From JBNRMR01 sp050309705 (GTDB taxonomy: Bacteria; Bacillota; Clostridia; Christensenellales; UBA1750): a stretch of 10,177 nucleotides of DNA. The DNA is taken from contig JBNRMR010000045.1 in NCBI GenBank assembly GCA_050309705.1, positions 1-10,177 on the forward strand, read 5' to 3'. The notes below the pieces were generated by a model. It was not told where the DNA came from. It was given only the letters and a program-made list of their open reading frames with translations, and did no database searches. Made by a program: the position numbers and the translations under genes. Each line of letters begins with the position of its first letter. Position 1 is the stretch's first letter. This document shows, piece after piece, positions 1 through 7,553 of the stretch.

Positions 1-17
1 AACCTTAGGAGGAGAGC

Positions 18-806
18 ATGTTTTTAAGCGGACTTGTTTCGGTGACATTCAGGGGTAAGACCCCGGAGCAGATCATCGATATATGCGTAAAAAACGGCCT
101 TGAAGCCGTGGAGTGGGGTGAAAACGCCCATGTTTTTGCTGGCGATGAGGACGGCAGCCGCGCCCTGAGGGACAAAACCCTTGCCTCGGGACTGAAGATC
201 GCTGCTTATGGCTCCTATTACCGCTGTGAAACAGAGCCGGAGGAAGGCTTTGCGGCGACGCTAAAATCTGCGAAGGCCCTTGGCGCCCCTGTGATAAGAG
301 TATGGCCCGGGCGAAAGGGCAGCGATGAGGCGGATGAAAAATATTTTGAGACTGTGGCGAAAAACGCGGCCTCAGCGGCGGATATGGCCTCGGGCGATGG
401 CATACGCGTGGCTTTTGAATGGCATAAAAACACATTGACGGACACGAATGAATCTGCAAAGAAGCTTATGGAAATGGCTCAGAGCGAAAATCTTTTGTGC
501 CTTTGGCAGCCCACGCCGGAGATTCCCATGGAGGAGAGGACAAAGGGCATTGAGATGCTGGGTGAAAGGCTTTCGCATCTGCATGTTTACAGCTGGACGG
601 ACGACCGGCAGCGAGTGGCCCTTGATGCCGAGGGCTTTTTGGACAAATGGCGCAGATATCTTTCGGCGGTTAAAAGGAAAGGCGATTGCTATGCCCTTTT
701 GGAGTTTGTGAAAGATGAAAGCGACGAGCAGCTCGCAAGGGATGCTGCGGCTCTTAAGAGGCTGCTGGATGAGATCAACCAGGGTGAGGAAAAACTAAAC
801 CGTTGA
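18..806 (+). CDS. Sugar-phosphate isomerase/epimerase-like TIM-barrel protein
   Basis: A 262-residue protein of the xylose isomerase-like / AP endonuclease 2 TIM-barrel superfamily, whose members isomerise or epimerise sugars or sugar phosphates using a divalent metal in the cytoplasm. The ATG follows an AGGAGG ribosome binding site at 7-12. Family-like landmarks are an opening strand (SGLVSVTFRG), the GLEAVEWG segment near residues 27-34, VAFEWHKNTLT with E134 and H136, LSHLHVYSW with H189, and ALLEFVKDE with E229. E134, H189 and E229 fall where metal ligands usually sit. The remaining position, often Asp or His, here reads LCLWQP (W163, Q164), so metal binding may differ from the standard site. 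The substrate cannot be read from sequence. Lying upstream of ribulokinase fits a role in pentose metabolism, but a 177-bp gap with a possible promoter separates them, so it may belong to an operon upstream of the window. Fold assignment is confident; function is general only. Confidence 0.85.
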   Translation: MFLSGLVSVTFRGKTPEQIIDICVKNGLEAVEWGENAHVFAGDEDGSRALRDKTLASGLKIAAYGSYYRCETEPEEGFAATLKSAKALGAPVIRVWPGRKGSDEADEKYFETVAKNAASAADMASGDGIRVAFEWHKNTLTDTNESAKKLMEMAQSENLLCLWQPTPEIPMEERTKGIEMLGERLSHLHVYSWTDDRQRVALDAEGFLDKWRRYLSAVKRKGDCYALLEFVKDESDEQLARDAAALKRLLDEINQGEEKLNR

Positions 807-913
807 TTTATATGTGAAGGCGTTTGGGATCATAAACCCCTTGGGGTGACATCGCGCCCGGCGATTGGATGGAGACATTGTCGTGCATTGAAACATGAGG
901 CTTGCGGTGCGTG

Positions 914-923
914 ATTGCGCAAT
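914..923. promoter_or_regulatory. Perfect 10-bp palindrome, candidate operator upstream of araB
   Basis: ATTGCGCAAT is a perfect dyad directly overlapping the proposed -35 hexamer of the araB promoter, a place where a bound repressor would block RNA polymerase. No flanking symmetry extends it, so it is short for an operator and could be chance. The binding protein, if any, is unknown. Confidence 0.25.
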
Positions 924-943
924 AATTTTACATATGATAGAAT
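915..943 (+). promoter_or_regulatory. Candidate sigma-A promoter for araB
   Basis: A -35 like TTGCGC (915-920, three of six matches to TTGACA) and a -10 like TAGAAT (938-943, five of six matches to TATAAT) are separated by exactly 17 bp. Transcription would start near 950, leaving a leader of about 34 nt before the araB ATG at 984. The surrounding sequence (921-970) is clearly more A/T-rich than the coding DNA on either side, as expected of a promoter. The weak -35 suggests need of an activator or low basal activity. Confidence 0.4.
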
Positions 944-983
944 TGAAAGAAGTTATAAAACCTATAAAATGGAGGATGTTTCT

Positions 984-2654
984 ATGTCCCTATATTCAAT
1001 AGGAATCGATTTTGGATCTCTTTCGGCGCGGGCGCTGGTGGTTGAGGTCGAAACGGGCAAGGAGATCGCTTCCCATGTGAGCGAATACGCCCACGCAGTT
1101 ATGGACGAGGCTTTGTCCGTCGGGAAAAGCGGGAAAAAGCTGCCGCCGGACTGGGCGCTTCAGCACCCGCAGGATTATATAAACTCAATGGCGGAGGTTA
1201 TAAAAGCCGCCATGGAAAAGGCGGGCATACGCAAGGAGGACGTTATCGGTGTGGGCATAGACTTTACCGCCTGCACGCTGATGTCCGTCAAGGCGGATGG
1301 CACGCCTATTTGCTTTGTTCCGGGCTATGAGGAAAATCCCCATGCATATATCAAGCTTTGGAAGCACCACGCCGCCCAGGACCATGCCAACAGGCTGAAC
1401 GAAATGGCTGAGAAGATGGGCGAAAAGTGGCTTTCGCGCTACGGTGGCAAGATTTCATCCGAGTGGATGTTTCCAAAGATATGGCAGACACTGGAGGAAG
1501 CCCCGGAGGTTTACGCCGAGGCGGATATGTTTATGGAGTGCGCCGACTGGATGATAATGCAGCTCACCGGCAATGTGCGCAGGAACTCCTGCACGGCGGG
1601 GTATAAGGCCATTTGGCACAAGGCAGACGGCTATCCATCAAAGGAATTCTTTAAGGCTCTTGACTCAAGGCTTGAAAGCGTGGTCGAAGAAAAGCTTAAG
1701 GGAGACATATATCCCATCGGCTCCTATGCGGGAGGCGTCACCAAAGAGGCGGCGGAAATGTTTGGCCTGGCCGAGGGAACAGCGGTGGCTGTCGCCAATG
1801 TGGACGCCCATGTTTCACTGCCGGCGGCCGGCATCACCGGCGCTGGCAAGCTGCTGATGATTATGGGCACAAGCACCTGCCACATTCTGGTGGGGGAGGA
1901 AGAAAAGATTGTCCCCGGCATGTGCGGAGTGGTGGAGGACGGCGTGCTGCCCGGCTATTTCGGCTATGAGGCGGGGCAAAGCTGCGTGGGTGACCATTTC
2001 GACTGGTTCGTTAAAAACTGCGTTCCCGAAAGCTATAATCAGGAAGCGAGAGAGCGGGGGATGAACATCCACGATCTTCTCACCGAAAAGGCTTCGGTTC
2101 AAAGGGCAGGAGAAAGCGGCTTGCTGGCCCTTGACTGGTGGAACGGCAACCGCTCTGTTCTTGTGGACGCGGATCTTACCGGCATGATGCTGGGCATGAA
2201 CCTGCAGACGAAGCCGGAGGATATATATAGGGCTTTAATCGAAGCCACTGCCTATGGCACAAAGATGATAATTGAGAACTTTAAGAAATACGGCGTTCCT
2301 GTCAACGGGCTTTATGCCTGCGGCGGCATCGCTGAAAAAAACCCTATGTTGATGCAGATATACTCGGATGTCACCGGCTATGATATCCGCATAGCAAGGT
2401 CGTCCCAGTCGCCGGCTCTTGGCAGCGCCATGTTCGGCGCGGTGGCAGCCGGCAAGGCGAAGGGGGGCTATGACAGCATAACAGATGCTGCCGAAGCAAT
2501 GGGGGGCGTGAAGGACGTCGTCTACAGCCCCAACGCAGAGGAGTCCGCCAGATATCAGCAGCTTTACGCCCAATATGAGATACTTCACGACTATTTCGGC
2601 AGGGGTGTAAACGATGTGATGAAAGAGTTGAAGACCATCAGGAAGAAGGTCTAA
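984..2654 (+). CDS. araB: L-ribulokinase (FGGY family)
   Basis: A 556-residue cytoplasmic carbohydrate kinase, close to the usual AraB length (about 560). AraB phosphorylates L-ribulose with ATP to L-ribulose 5-phosphate, the second step of L-arabinose catabolism. Landmarks: the phosphate-binding start IGIDFGSLSARALVVE (from residue 6), VGIDFTACTLM near residue 90, VANVDAH with D274 as likely catalytic base, the ribulokinase-typical MGTSTCH (294-300) followed by GVLPGYFGYEAGQSCVGDHF, and the C-terminal ATP-site motif CGGIAEKNP (GGIA at 447-450) followed by QSPALGSAMFGA. The ATG at 984 is chosen because GGAGG (971-975) lies 8 nt upstream; an in-frame TTG at 915 would add 23 residues foreign to the family. 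araA and araD are not in the window. The next gene begins 22 bp downstream without a terminator. Confidence 0.93.
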   Translation: MSLYSIGIDFGSLSARALVVEVETGKEIASHVSEYAHAVMDEALSVGKSGKKLPPDWALQHPQDYINSMAEVIKAAMEKAGIRKEDVIGVGIDFTACTLMSVKADGTPICFVPGYEENPHAYIKLWKHHAAQDHANRLNEMAEKMGEKWLSRYGGKISSEWMFPKIWQTLEEAPEVYAEADMFMECADWMIMQLTGNVRRNSCTAGYKAIWHKADGYPSKEFFKALDSRLESVVEEKLKGDIYPIGSYAGGVTKEAAEMFGLAEGTAVAVANVDAHVSLPAAGITGAGKLLMIMGTSTCHILVGEEEKIVPGMCGVVEDGVLPGYFGYEAGQSCVGDHFDWFVKNCVPESYNQEARERGMNIHDLLTEKASVQRAGESGLLALDWWNGNRSVLVDADLTGMMLGMNLQTKPEDIYRALIEATAYGTKMIIENFKKYGVPVNGLYACGGIAEKNPMLMQIYSDVTGYDIRIARSSQSPALGSAMFGAVAAGKAKGGYDSITDAAEAMGGVKDVVYSPNAEESARYQQLYAQYEILHDYFGRGVNDVMKELKTIRKKV

Positions 2655-2676
2655 ATAGAGTTTGGGGGTTACGGCA

Positions 2677-3909
2677 ATGGATGTTCGCCGTCTTGGAGTT
2701 TTACTGCTGGCTGTGGCGCTGGTGGCGCTGTCGTTGGGCCTTGGCGGTTGTTTTCTGCTGCCCGCAGAGGAGGCAATCTTGGCGCCTCCCTTGGTGGAGC
2801 CGGAGGAGATCGTCTATAAAACCGAGCCGGTAAAGCGCGGAAATATAGAGGACAAGCGGGTGATAACCGCATATTTCACGCCTCTGGTCAGTCACAGCCT
2901 TTATTTCACAAAGGCCAGCGGCCGGGTGCAGGCCATCAACATCACGCTGGGCAAAGAGGTGGAGGAAGGCGAAGTTCTGGTGGAGCTGGAAAATGAAAAC
3001 ATCCAAAAGCGGATACGCGACCAGGAGCTGGTTGTCAAAAGGCTGGAAAGCAAGCTGAAGGAGGCCAGAGGCGGCAGCGTGGATGAATATGCCATCAAGC
3101 TTGCCCAGCTTGACCTTGAAGCGGCCAACAACTCCTACCAGGATCTGTTGACGGAAAAGCTGGATTTAAGCTCCCGCCACGGCATCGACACAAACCCCAC
3201 CCTTCAGGAGCAACTGGAAAACGTGGAAAAGAAAGTCCGCGATCAGCTGATTCAAGTTGAAAAACTGCAGCTTAAGCTGGAGCAGCTTCAGCAGGGAAGC
3301 GGAAGCAATTACCAGGTGGAGCAAGCGAAGTATGAACTGGAATCCGCTGAAAACACTCTCAACGATCTTTACGACGAATATGAAAACACAGTGCTGCGCG
3401 CGCCAATAAGCGGCCGGGTCACCTGGATGCAGCTCATGAACGTGGGCGAGCCTGTCGGCACATATTCAAGCATAGTCACCATATCGGATCCCACGCAGCT
3501 AGTTCTTCAATACGAAAACAGCAAGGCCGCGGAGTTTCCCGTTGGCATGAAGGTTTCAATTGTCCATGAAAGGCAGACATATACCGGCACGGTGGAGTCA
3601 AATCCGCAGACGAATCCACCAAGGGAAAACGGCTCCAAGAGTGATTACGCCCGCTTCACGATAGATGATTTCGACCTTACAACTGTCGCCGCAGGGGCGA
3701 GCGCCCAGGTCACCGCGGTGCTGGATTCGCGTGAGGATGCTATAGTCCTCAGCAAAAACCGCGTTAACACCTTCCAGACCCGCTATTATGTGAATGTGCT
3801 GGTGGATGGCCTCAAGGAGGAGCGCGATATACAGATTGGCCTGCAAACCGCCACCGAAGTCGAAGTCCTTAATGGCCTGGAAGAAGGCGAGCTCATCATC
3901 ATCAACTAG
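2677..3909 (+). CDS. MacA/HlyD-like membrane-fusion lipoprotein of ABC exporter
   Basis: A 410-residue adaptor subunit of a MacAB-like ABC exporter. The N-terminus is a lipoprotein signal: RR at 4-5, a hydrophobic stretch 6-22, and lipobox L-G-G-C with Cys25 as the lipidated residue, anchoring it on the outer face of the membrane. Next come a half lipoyl/biotinyl motif (about 84-108, INITLGKEVEEGEVLVELEN), a long alpha-helical coiled-coil hairpin (about 109-237) rich in Leu/Lys/Glu heptads and broken near 165-180 by a Gly/Pro/Asn stretch, the second lipoyl half with RAPISGRV from 241, and beta-barrel and membrane-proximal domains to the end (VLNGLEEGELIIIN is typical of RND/MacA adaptors). 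The ATG at 2677 is preferred, with GGGGG at 2664-2668; an in-frame TTG at 2662 would lack a spaced ribosome binding site. With no outer membrane expected, it likely modulates the permease or hands over substrate at the cell surface. Confidence 0.88.
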   Translation: MDVRRLGVLLLAVALVALSLGLGGCFLLPAEEAILAPPLVEPEEIVYKTEPVKRGNIEDKRVITAYFTPLVSHSLYFTKASGRVQAINITLGKEVEEGEVLVELENENIQKRIRDQELVVKRLESKLKEARGGSVDEYAIKLAQLDLEAANNSYQDLLTEKLDLSSRHGIDTNPTLQEQLENVEKKVRDQLIQVEKLQLKLEQLQQGSGSNYQVEQAKYELESAENTLNDLYDEYENTVLRAPISGRVTWMQLMNVGEPVGTYSSIVTISDPTQLVLQYENSKAAEFPVGMKVSIVHERQTYTGTVESNPQTNPPRENGSKSDYARFTIDDFDLTTVAAGASAQVTAVLDSREDAIVLSKNRVNTFQTRYYVNVLVDGLKEERDIQIGLQTATEVEVLNGLEEGELIIIN

Positions 3910-3930
3910 ATGGCGGGAGCCGGGGGCAGA

Positions 3931-3957
3931 GCCTTTTAAGAGCCTTCGTAAAAAGGC
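3931..3957 (+). promoter_or_regulatory. Hairpin with alternative pairing before the permease start
   Basis: GCCTTTT (3931-3937) is complementary to AAAAGGC (3951-3957), giving a 7-bp stem with a 13-nt loop. The loop contains a second copy, GCCTT (3942-3946), which can pair with AAGGC (3953-3957) instead, so two stems compete for the same right arm. The structure ends about 6 nt before the ribosome binding site of the permease gene and is not followed by a T run, so it is not a classic terminator. It could tune translation or protect the transcript; this is inference. Confidence 0.3.
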
Positions 3958-3977
3958 GCGGAAGGAAGGTATGAACC

Positions 3978-6839
3978 TTGATTCGTTTTGTCACAAGGAA
4001 AATGCTGCATAATAAGCTGCTGATAATGTGCCTTTTAATAGGCGTAGTTTTGGCGGTGGGAATGGTCAGCTCCATACCCATGTTCGCGGACGGCATACTA
4101 AACCGTATGTTGGTAAAGGACCTGGAGGGCTATCAAAGCCGCACAAGGACTTTCACCGGCAGATATTATGTGAAATGCAACCTGGACACCGCGTATACTT
4201 CGGAGTCAAGGCTGAACGCCCTGCGCTATTTTGATTATAACATCCCCATGAACATACAAGAGTTGGGGGTGCCTGTGCTGGGGGAGATGGCAATATACAC
4301 CATATCGGCTTTAAGGACCAGCAAGACGAAGCCGAACGAGGAACGGACCCTGCTCCACGCCTTCAGGTTGGCTGCAACGGAAGACTTTTTTGGGGAAAGG
4401 GCAAGAATAACTCACGGGACGGCGCCCTCGGCCGCTGTGGGCAAGGACGGGATAATCGAGGTGGCGATGTCCTACGCCAATATGGTGGATAATGAATGGG
4501 AGCTGGGCCGCATATATGAGGTGAGCGACGCCCATAAAAGGCTGAGTGAGCAGCCGCTCTATTTTAGGATAGTGGGCATTTTTGAGATTAGCGATCCCTC
4601 GGACCCTGCCTGGTATGACGGTGGCAAACAGGTAATGTACCAAATGATGATGGACTACGACCTTTTCAGGGATCTTTTTGTGGGCAGCGAGACCACATTC
4701 ATTTCAGCTATGGAGTATTATTTCGCGCTGGATTACCACAGCATCAAGATCTCCAATTTGCAAAGGGTTTACAGCACTTTAACGGAGCATGAGGAGTGGA
4801 TCGCCAGCAAGCGCAGTTGTACCTATAAAATTCCGATTGTATCTTTGCTGGAACAATATGGCCCGAGGGAAGAGCAGCTCAGGACCATGCTGCTGGTGAT
4901 ACAGATCCCCATTTTGTTGATGCTGGCCTTCTATACATTCATGATTTCACAGCTTATTTTGGACTATGAGCGAAATGAGATATCGCTGCTTAAGAGCAGG
5001 GGTGCATCCAGGGGCCAGATTGTGCTGATATATTTGCTGGAAAGCACAATAATCGGCGCGGTGGCCATGCCGTTGGGCATCGGAATGGGCGTTGGCATAT
5101 GCAAGCTGATAGGCGCTTCCAATGGCTTCCTGGAGTTCGTTTCAAGGGCGGCAATATATATTGAAATTACACCAGCGGTCATTTTTTATTCCTTAATAAC
5201 AGTGCTTTTCTCGGTGCTGACGATGGTCATGCCCGCCATTGGCCATTCAAAGATAGGCATAGTCGAGCATAAAACAAAGAGCGCTCGAAGGAAAACGCCC
5301 CTTTGGAAGAAGGTGGGCCTTGATGTGATACTGCTGATCATTTCCGCCTATGGCCTTTACTCCTACGAAAAGCGGATGCTGACAATGGCTGTAACTGGAA
5401 TGGACCCCAACGCCGTGCCCATTGATCCGCTGCTGTTTGTGATGTCCACCCTGTTCATAATAGGGGCGGGGCTGTTCTTTGTGCGGATACATCCCTACCT
5501 TGTGCGGCTGGTTTTCCAGATAGGCAAAAAGGCATGGTCGCCGGTGATGTACGCTTCATTCCTTCAGGTGGCAAGAAGCGGTGGGCAGGAAACTTTCCTG
5601 ATGCTCTTTCTAGTGATGACCCTATCCACCGGCCTTTTTTCCGCCAATGCCGCAAGAACTTTGAACACCAACATAACCGACAGGGTGCAATACGCCTTGG
5701 GCGCGGATATTGTGCTGGAACCATATTGGCGGAGCAATGAAGTGATAATCGCTGAGGATGAGGATGGCTCCACCCAGGCGCCATCTTTGGGAGGCTTTGC
5801 AAACGATAGGATAATAACCTACATAGAACCGGACTTTTCCCCCTACTACTCCATCGAGGGCGCCCAGAGCGTTGCCAGGGTTCTCAGCAAGCCCCAGATT
5901 ACCGCCAGCATTGGCACGAAAAACACCGTCGCCAGCATGATGGCCATCAACTCCGCCGACTTTGGCCGAACCGCCTTCATGCCGGACGGACTATTGCCCT
6001 TCCACTGGTATGAATACCTTAACCTTATGACCCTTGAAAAAAAGGCTTGCCTGATATCGACGGAGTTTGCAACAGAGGCTGGCATAAGCGTGGGAGACAG
6101 CATCAGGATATCGTGGGAAAGGCAGTCTCCCATGGAACTGCGGGTTTACGGCATTGTTGACTACTGGCCCACCTATCAGCCCATACAAAACCAGCGGGGG
6201 CAATATTCGCCGGCAACAAGGCTCGTCATATGCAATCTGGACTATGTGCGCGCCCTTTCCGCCCTAGAACCCTATGATGTCTGGATAAAAAAGGCGGAGG
6301 GCGCCACCTCGGAGCAGGTATATGGCAGCATCCGCGAGCTGGGCATCTCCGTTGAGGGGCTTAAAGACTCCACTTTGGATATCGTTTCCGTAAAGAACGA
6401 CCCATTGATTCAAGGCGTCAACGGCGCTTTGACGATGGGCTTTTTGGTGACGATGATAGTCTGTTCCATAGGCTTTATAATTTACTGGGTGCTTTCGATA
6501 AAACGAAGGGTGCTGCAGTTTGGAATTCTCAGGGCAATGGGCCTTTCCATGGGCAACTTGACCGGAATGCTGGCGGCAGAGCAGGTTCTAATATCAGGCA
6601 GCGCCATACTCATGGGCGTTTTCACAGGAGCGAAGGCCTCGGAGCTGTTCGTGCCGCTTTTGCAGGTGGTCTACAAGGCCTCAGAGCTGATCCCTCCGTT
6701 CCGGGTAATAATGGAGCGTGCGGACTATCTAAAAGTATATATTATTATTGGCGTGATGCTGATGGTCGCTTTCTTTGTGCTGGGCGGGCTTATATCCAGA
6801 ATAAAGATGGCGCAGGCGCTGAAGCTAGGGGAGGATTGA
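3978..6839 (+). CDS. FtsX-type ABC transporter permease, duplicated-domain (953 aa)
   Basis: A large membrane protein of the FtsX/MacB/LolC permease family. The TTG start is chosen because AGGAAGG (3963-3969) sits 8 nt upstream and gives the family-typical basic N-terminus MIRFVTRKMLHNK; the nearby ATG at 3971 is out of frame and reaches a stop after 13 codons. By eye, a first membrane helix spans about 12-34, then a large extracytoplasmic domain (about 36-300), helices near 302-325, 347-378 and 397-421 (first FtsX core), further helices near 444-462, 484-503 and 537-555, a second extracytoplasmic domain (about 560-815), and helices near 819-839, 865-885 and 918-940 (second core). The two cores carry matching cytoplasmic segments, LLKSRGASRGQ (338-347) and FGILRAMGLSMGN (848-860), where ATPases are expected to couple. 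One polypeptide therefore supplies both half-permeases, consistent with two different ATPases downstream. Substrate unknown. Confidence 0.9.
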   Translation: MIRFVTRKMLHNKLLIMCLLIGVVLAVGMVSSIPMFADGILNRMLVKDLEGYQSRTRTFTGRYYVKCNLDTAYTSESRLNALRYFDYNIPMNIQELGVPVLGEMAIYTISALRTSKTKPNEERTLLHAFRLAATEDFFGERARITHGTAPSAAVGKDGIIEVAMSYANMVDNEWELGRIYEVSDAHKRLSEQPLYFRIVGIFEISDPSDPAWYDGGKQVMYQMMMDYDLFRDLFVGSETTFISAMEYYFALDYHSIKISNLQRVYSTLTEHEEWIASKRSCTYKIPIVSLLEQYGPREEQLRTMLLVIQIPILLMLAFYTFMISQLILDYERNEISLLKSRGASRGQIVLIYLLESTIIGAVAMPLGIGMGVGICKLIGASNGFLEFVSRAAIYIEITPAVIFYSLITVLFSVLTMVMPAIGHSKIGIVEHKTKSARRKTPLWKKVGLDVILLIISAYGLYSYEKRMLTMAVTGMDPNAVPIDPLLFVMSTLFIIGAGLFFVRIHPYLVRLVFQIGKKAWSPVMYASFLQVARSGGQETFLMLFLVMTLSTGLFSANAARTLNTNITDRVQYALGADIVLEPYWRSNEVIIAEDEDGSTQAPSLGGFANDRIITYIEPDFSPYYSIEGAQSVARVLSKPQITASIGTKNTVASMMAINSADFGRTAFMPDGLLPFHWYEYLNLMTLEKKACLISTEFATEAGISVGDSIRISWERQSPMELRVYGIVDYWPTYQPIQNQRGQYSPATRLVICNLDYVRALSALEPYDVWIKKAEGATSEQVYGSIRELGISVEGLKDSTLDIVSVKNDPLIQGVNGALTMGFLVTMIVCSIGFIIYWVLSIKRRVLQFGILRAMGLSMGNLTGMLAAEQVLISGSAILMGVFTGAKASELFVPLLQVVYKASELIPPFRVIMERADYLKVYIIIGVMLMVAFFVLGGLISRIKMAQALKLGED

Positions 6840-6842
6840 CGG

Positions 6843-7553
6843 ATGCTGAGAACGGTTGACATAGACAGAAAATTCGGAAGCGGCCCAAACCAGGTTCACG
6901 CCCTTAAAAAAATAAGCATAGATATACTTCCCCAGAGGATGACGATACTCAGAGGGCGCAGCGGCTCCGGCAAGACATGCCTCATCAACATAATGGGAGC
7001 TTTGGACCAGCCCACCGCCGGGCAGGTTTTTTACAGCGGAAGGGATATTGTGAAGGACAGCGAGCGCAGGCGGGACAATCTTCGTCGCACTGACTTTGGC
7101 TTCATATTCCAATCCGTCGCCCTGATGCCCACCATGACCGCCTACGAAAATGTGGACTTTGCCCTGAGACTTTCGGGAATGAGCGCTTTTAATAGGGATA
7201 AGCGCGTAAAAGAATGCCTTGAATATGTGGAGATGGAAAAGCGCGCCGGACATCGCCCCGCAGAGCTTTCCGGCGGCGAACAGCAGCGTGTGGCAATCGC
7301 AAGGGCCATATGCCACCGGCCGGGGGTTGTCTTTGCGGATGAGCCCACCGCCGAGCTGGATTCACGCATGGGTCTTGCGGTCATCAAGCTAATGACCGAG
7401 CTGGTGGCCCACGAGAAGCTGACGATAGTCTTAACCACCCACGATCCCAACATGTTCGAACTGGCGGACGATGTTTACACCCTTGAAAACGGAGAGGTGA
7501 CGGAGCATATCCATGTGACTCCCCCGCCGGAAGGAGGCGCCTTAGATGATTAA
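6843..7553 (+). CDS. ABC transporter ATPase 1 (MacB/LolD-type)
   Basis: A 236-residue ATPase expected on the cytoplasmic face, powering the permease encoded just upstream. All catalytic parts are present: A-loop aromatic F11, Walker A GRSGSGKT (38-45), Q-loop Q90, signature LSGGEQQ (142-148), Walker B VVFADE with D166 and E167, D-loop AELD, and H-switch H200. The ATG begins 3 bp after the permease stop; its ribosome binding site AGGGGAGG lies inside the permease end, implying coupled translation. The gene overlaps the next ATPase by 8 bp. The sequence differs clearly from the neighbouring ATPase (for example RSGSGKTC against NSGSGKST), so the two probably form a heterodimer, each facing one half of the permease. 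Length is normal for the family and there is no C-terminal extension. Confidence 0.93.
   Translation: MLRTVDIDRKFGSGPNQVHALKKISIDILPQRMTILRGRSGSGKTCLINIMGALDQPTAGQVFYSGRDIVKDSERRRDNLRRTDFGFIFQSVALMPTMTAYENVDFALRLSGMSAFNRDKRVKECLEYVEMEKRAGHRPAELSGGEQQRVAIARAICHRPGVVFADEPTAELDSRMGLAVIKLMTELVAHEKLTIVLTTHDPNMFELADDVYTLENGEVTEHIHVTPPPEGGALDD

Noticed and set aside
815..828. CRE-like catabolite control site (TGAAGGCGTTTGGG)
   Set aside because: The centre fits but three specified positions, two at the right end, do not match the Bacillota CRE consensus.
836..847. ACCC/GGGT hairpin after the epimerase gene as terminator
   Set aside because: The stem is only 4-5 bp with a tiny loop and there is no following T run.
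915..983. Upstream in-frame TTG start for ribulokinase
   Set aside because: It would add 23 residues unlike the family start, would begin within the promoter-like region, and lacks a ribosome binding site, while ATG 984 has GGAGG at good spacing.
2662..2676. Upstream TTG start for the membrane-fusion lipoprotein
   Set aside because: The lipoprotein signal is complete from ATG 2677, which has a G-rich ribosome binding site 8 nt upstream; the TTG has none.
3971..4012. 13-codon reading frame from ATG 3971 overlapping the permease start
   Set aside because: Its ATG lies only 1 nt after the ribosome binding site, too close to be used, and the peptide has no recognisable features.
6825..7316. 163-residue reading frame on the minus strand
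   Set aside because: It is antisense to a clear ABC ATPase and has no recognisable domain.
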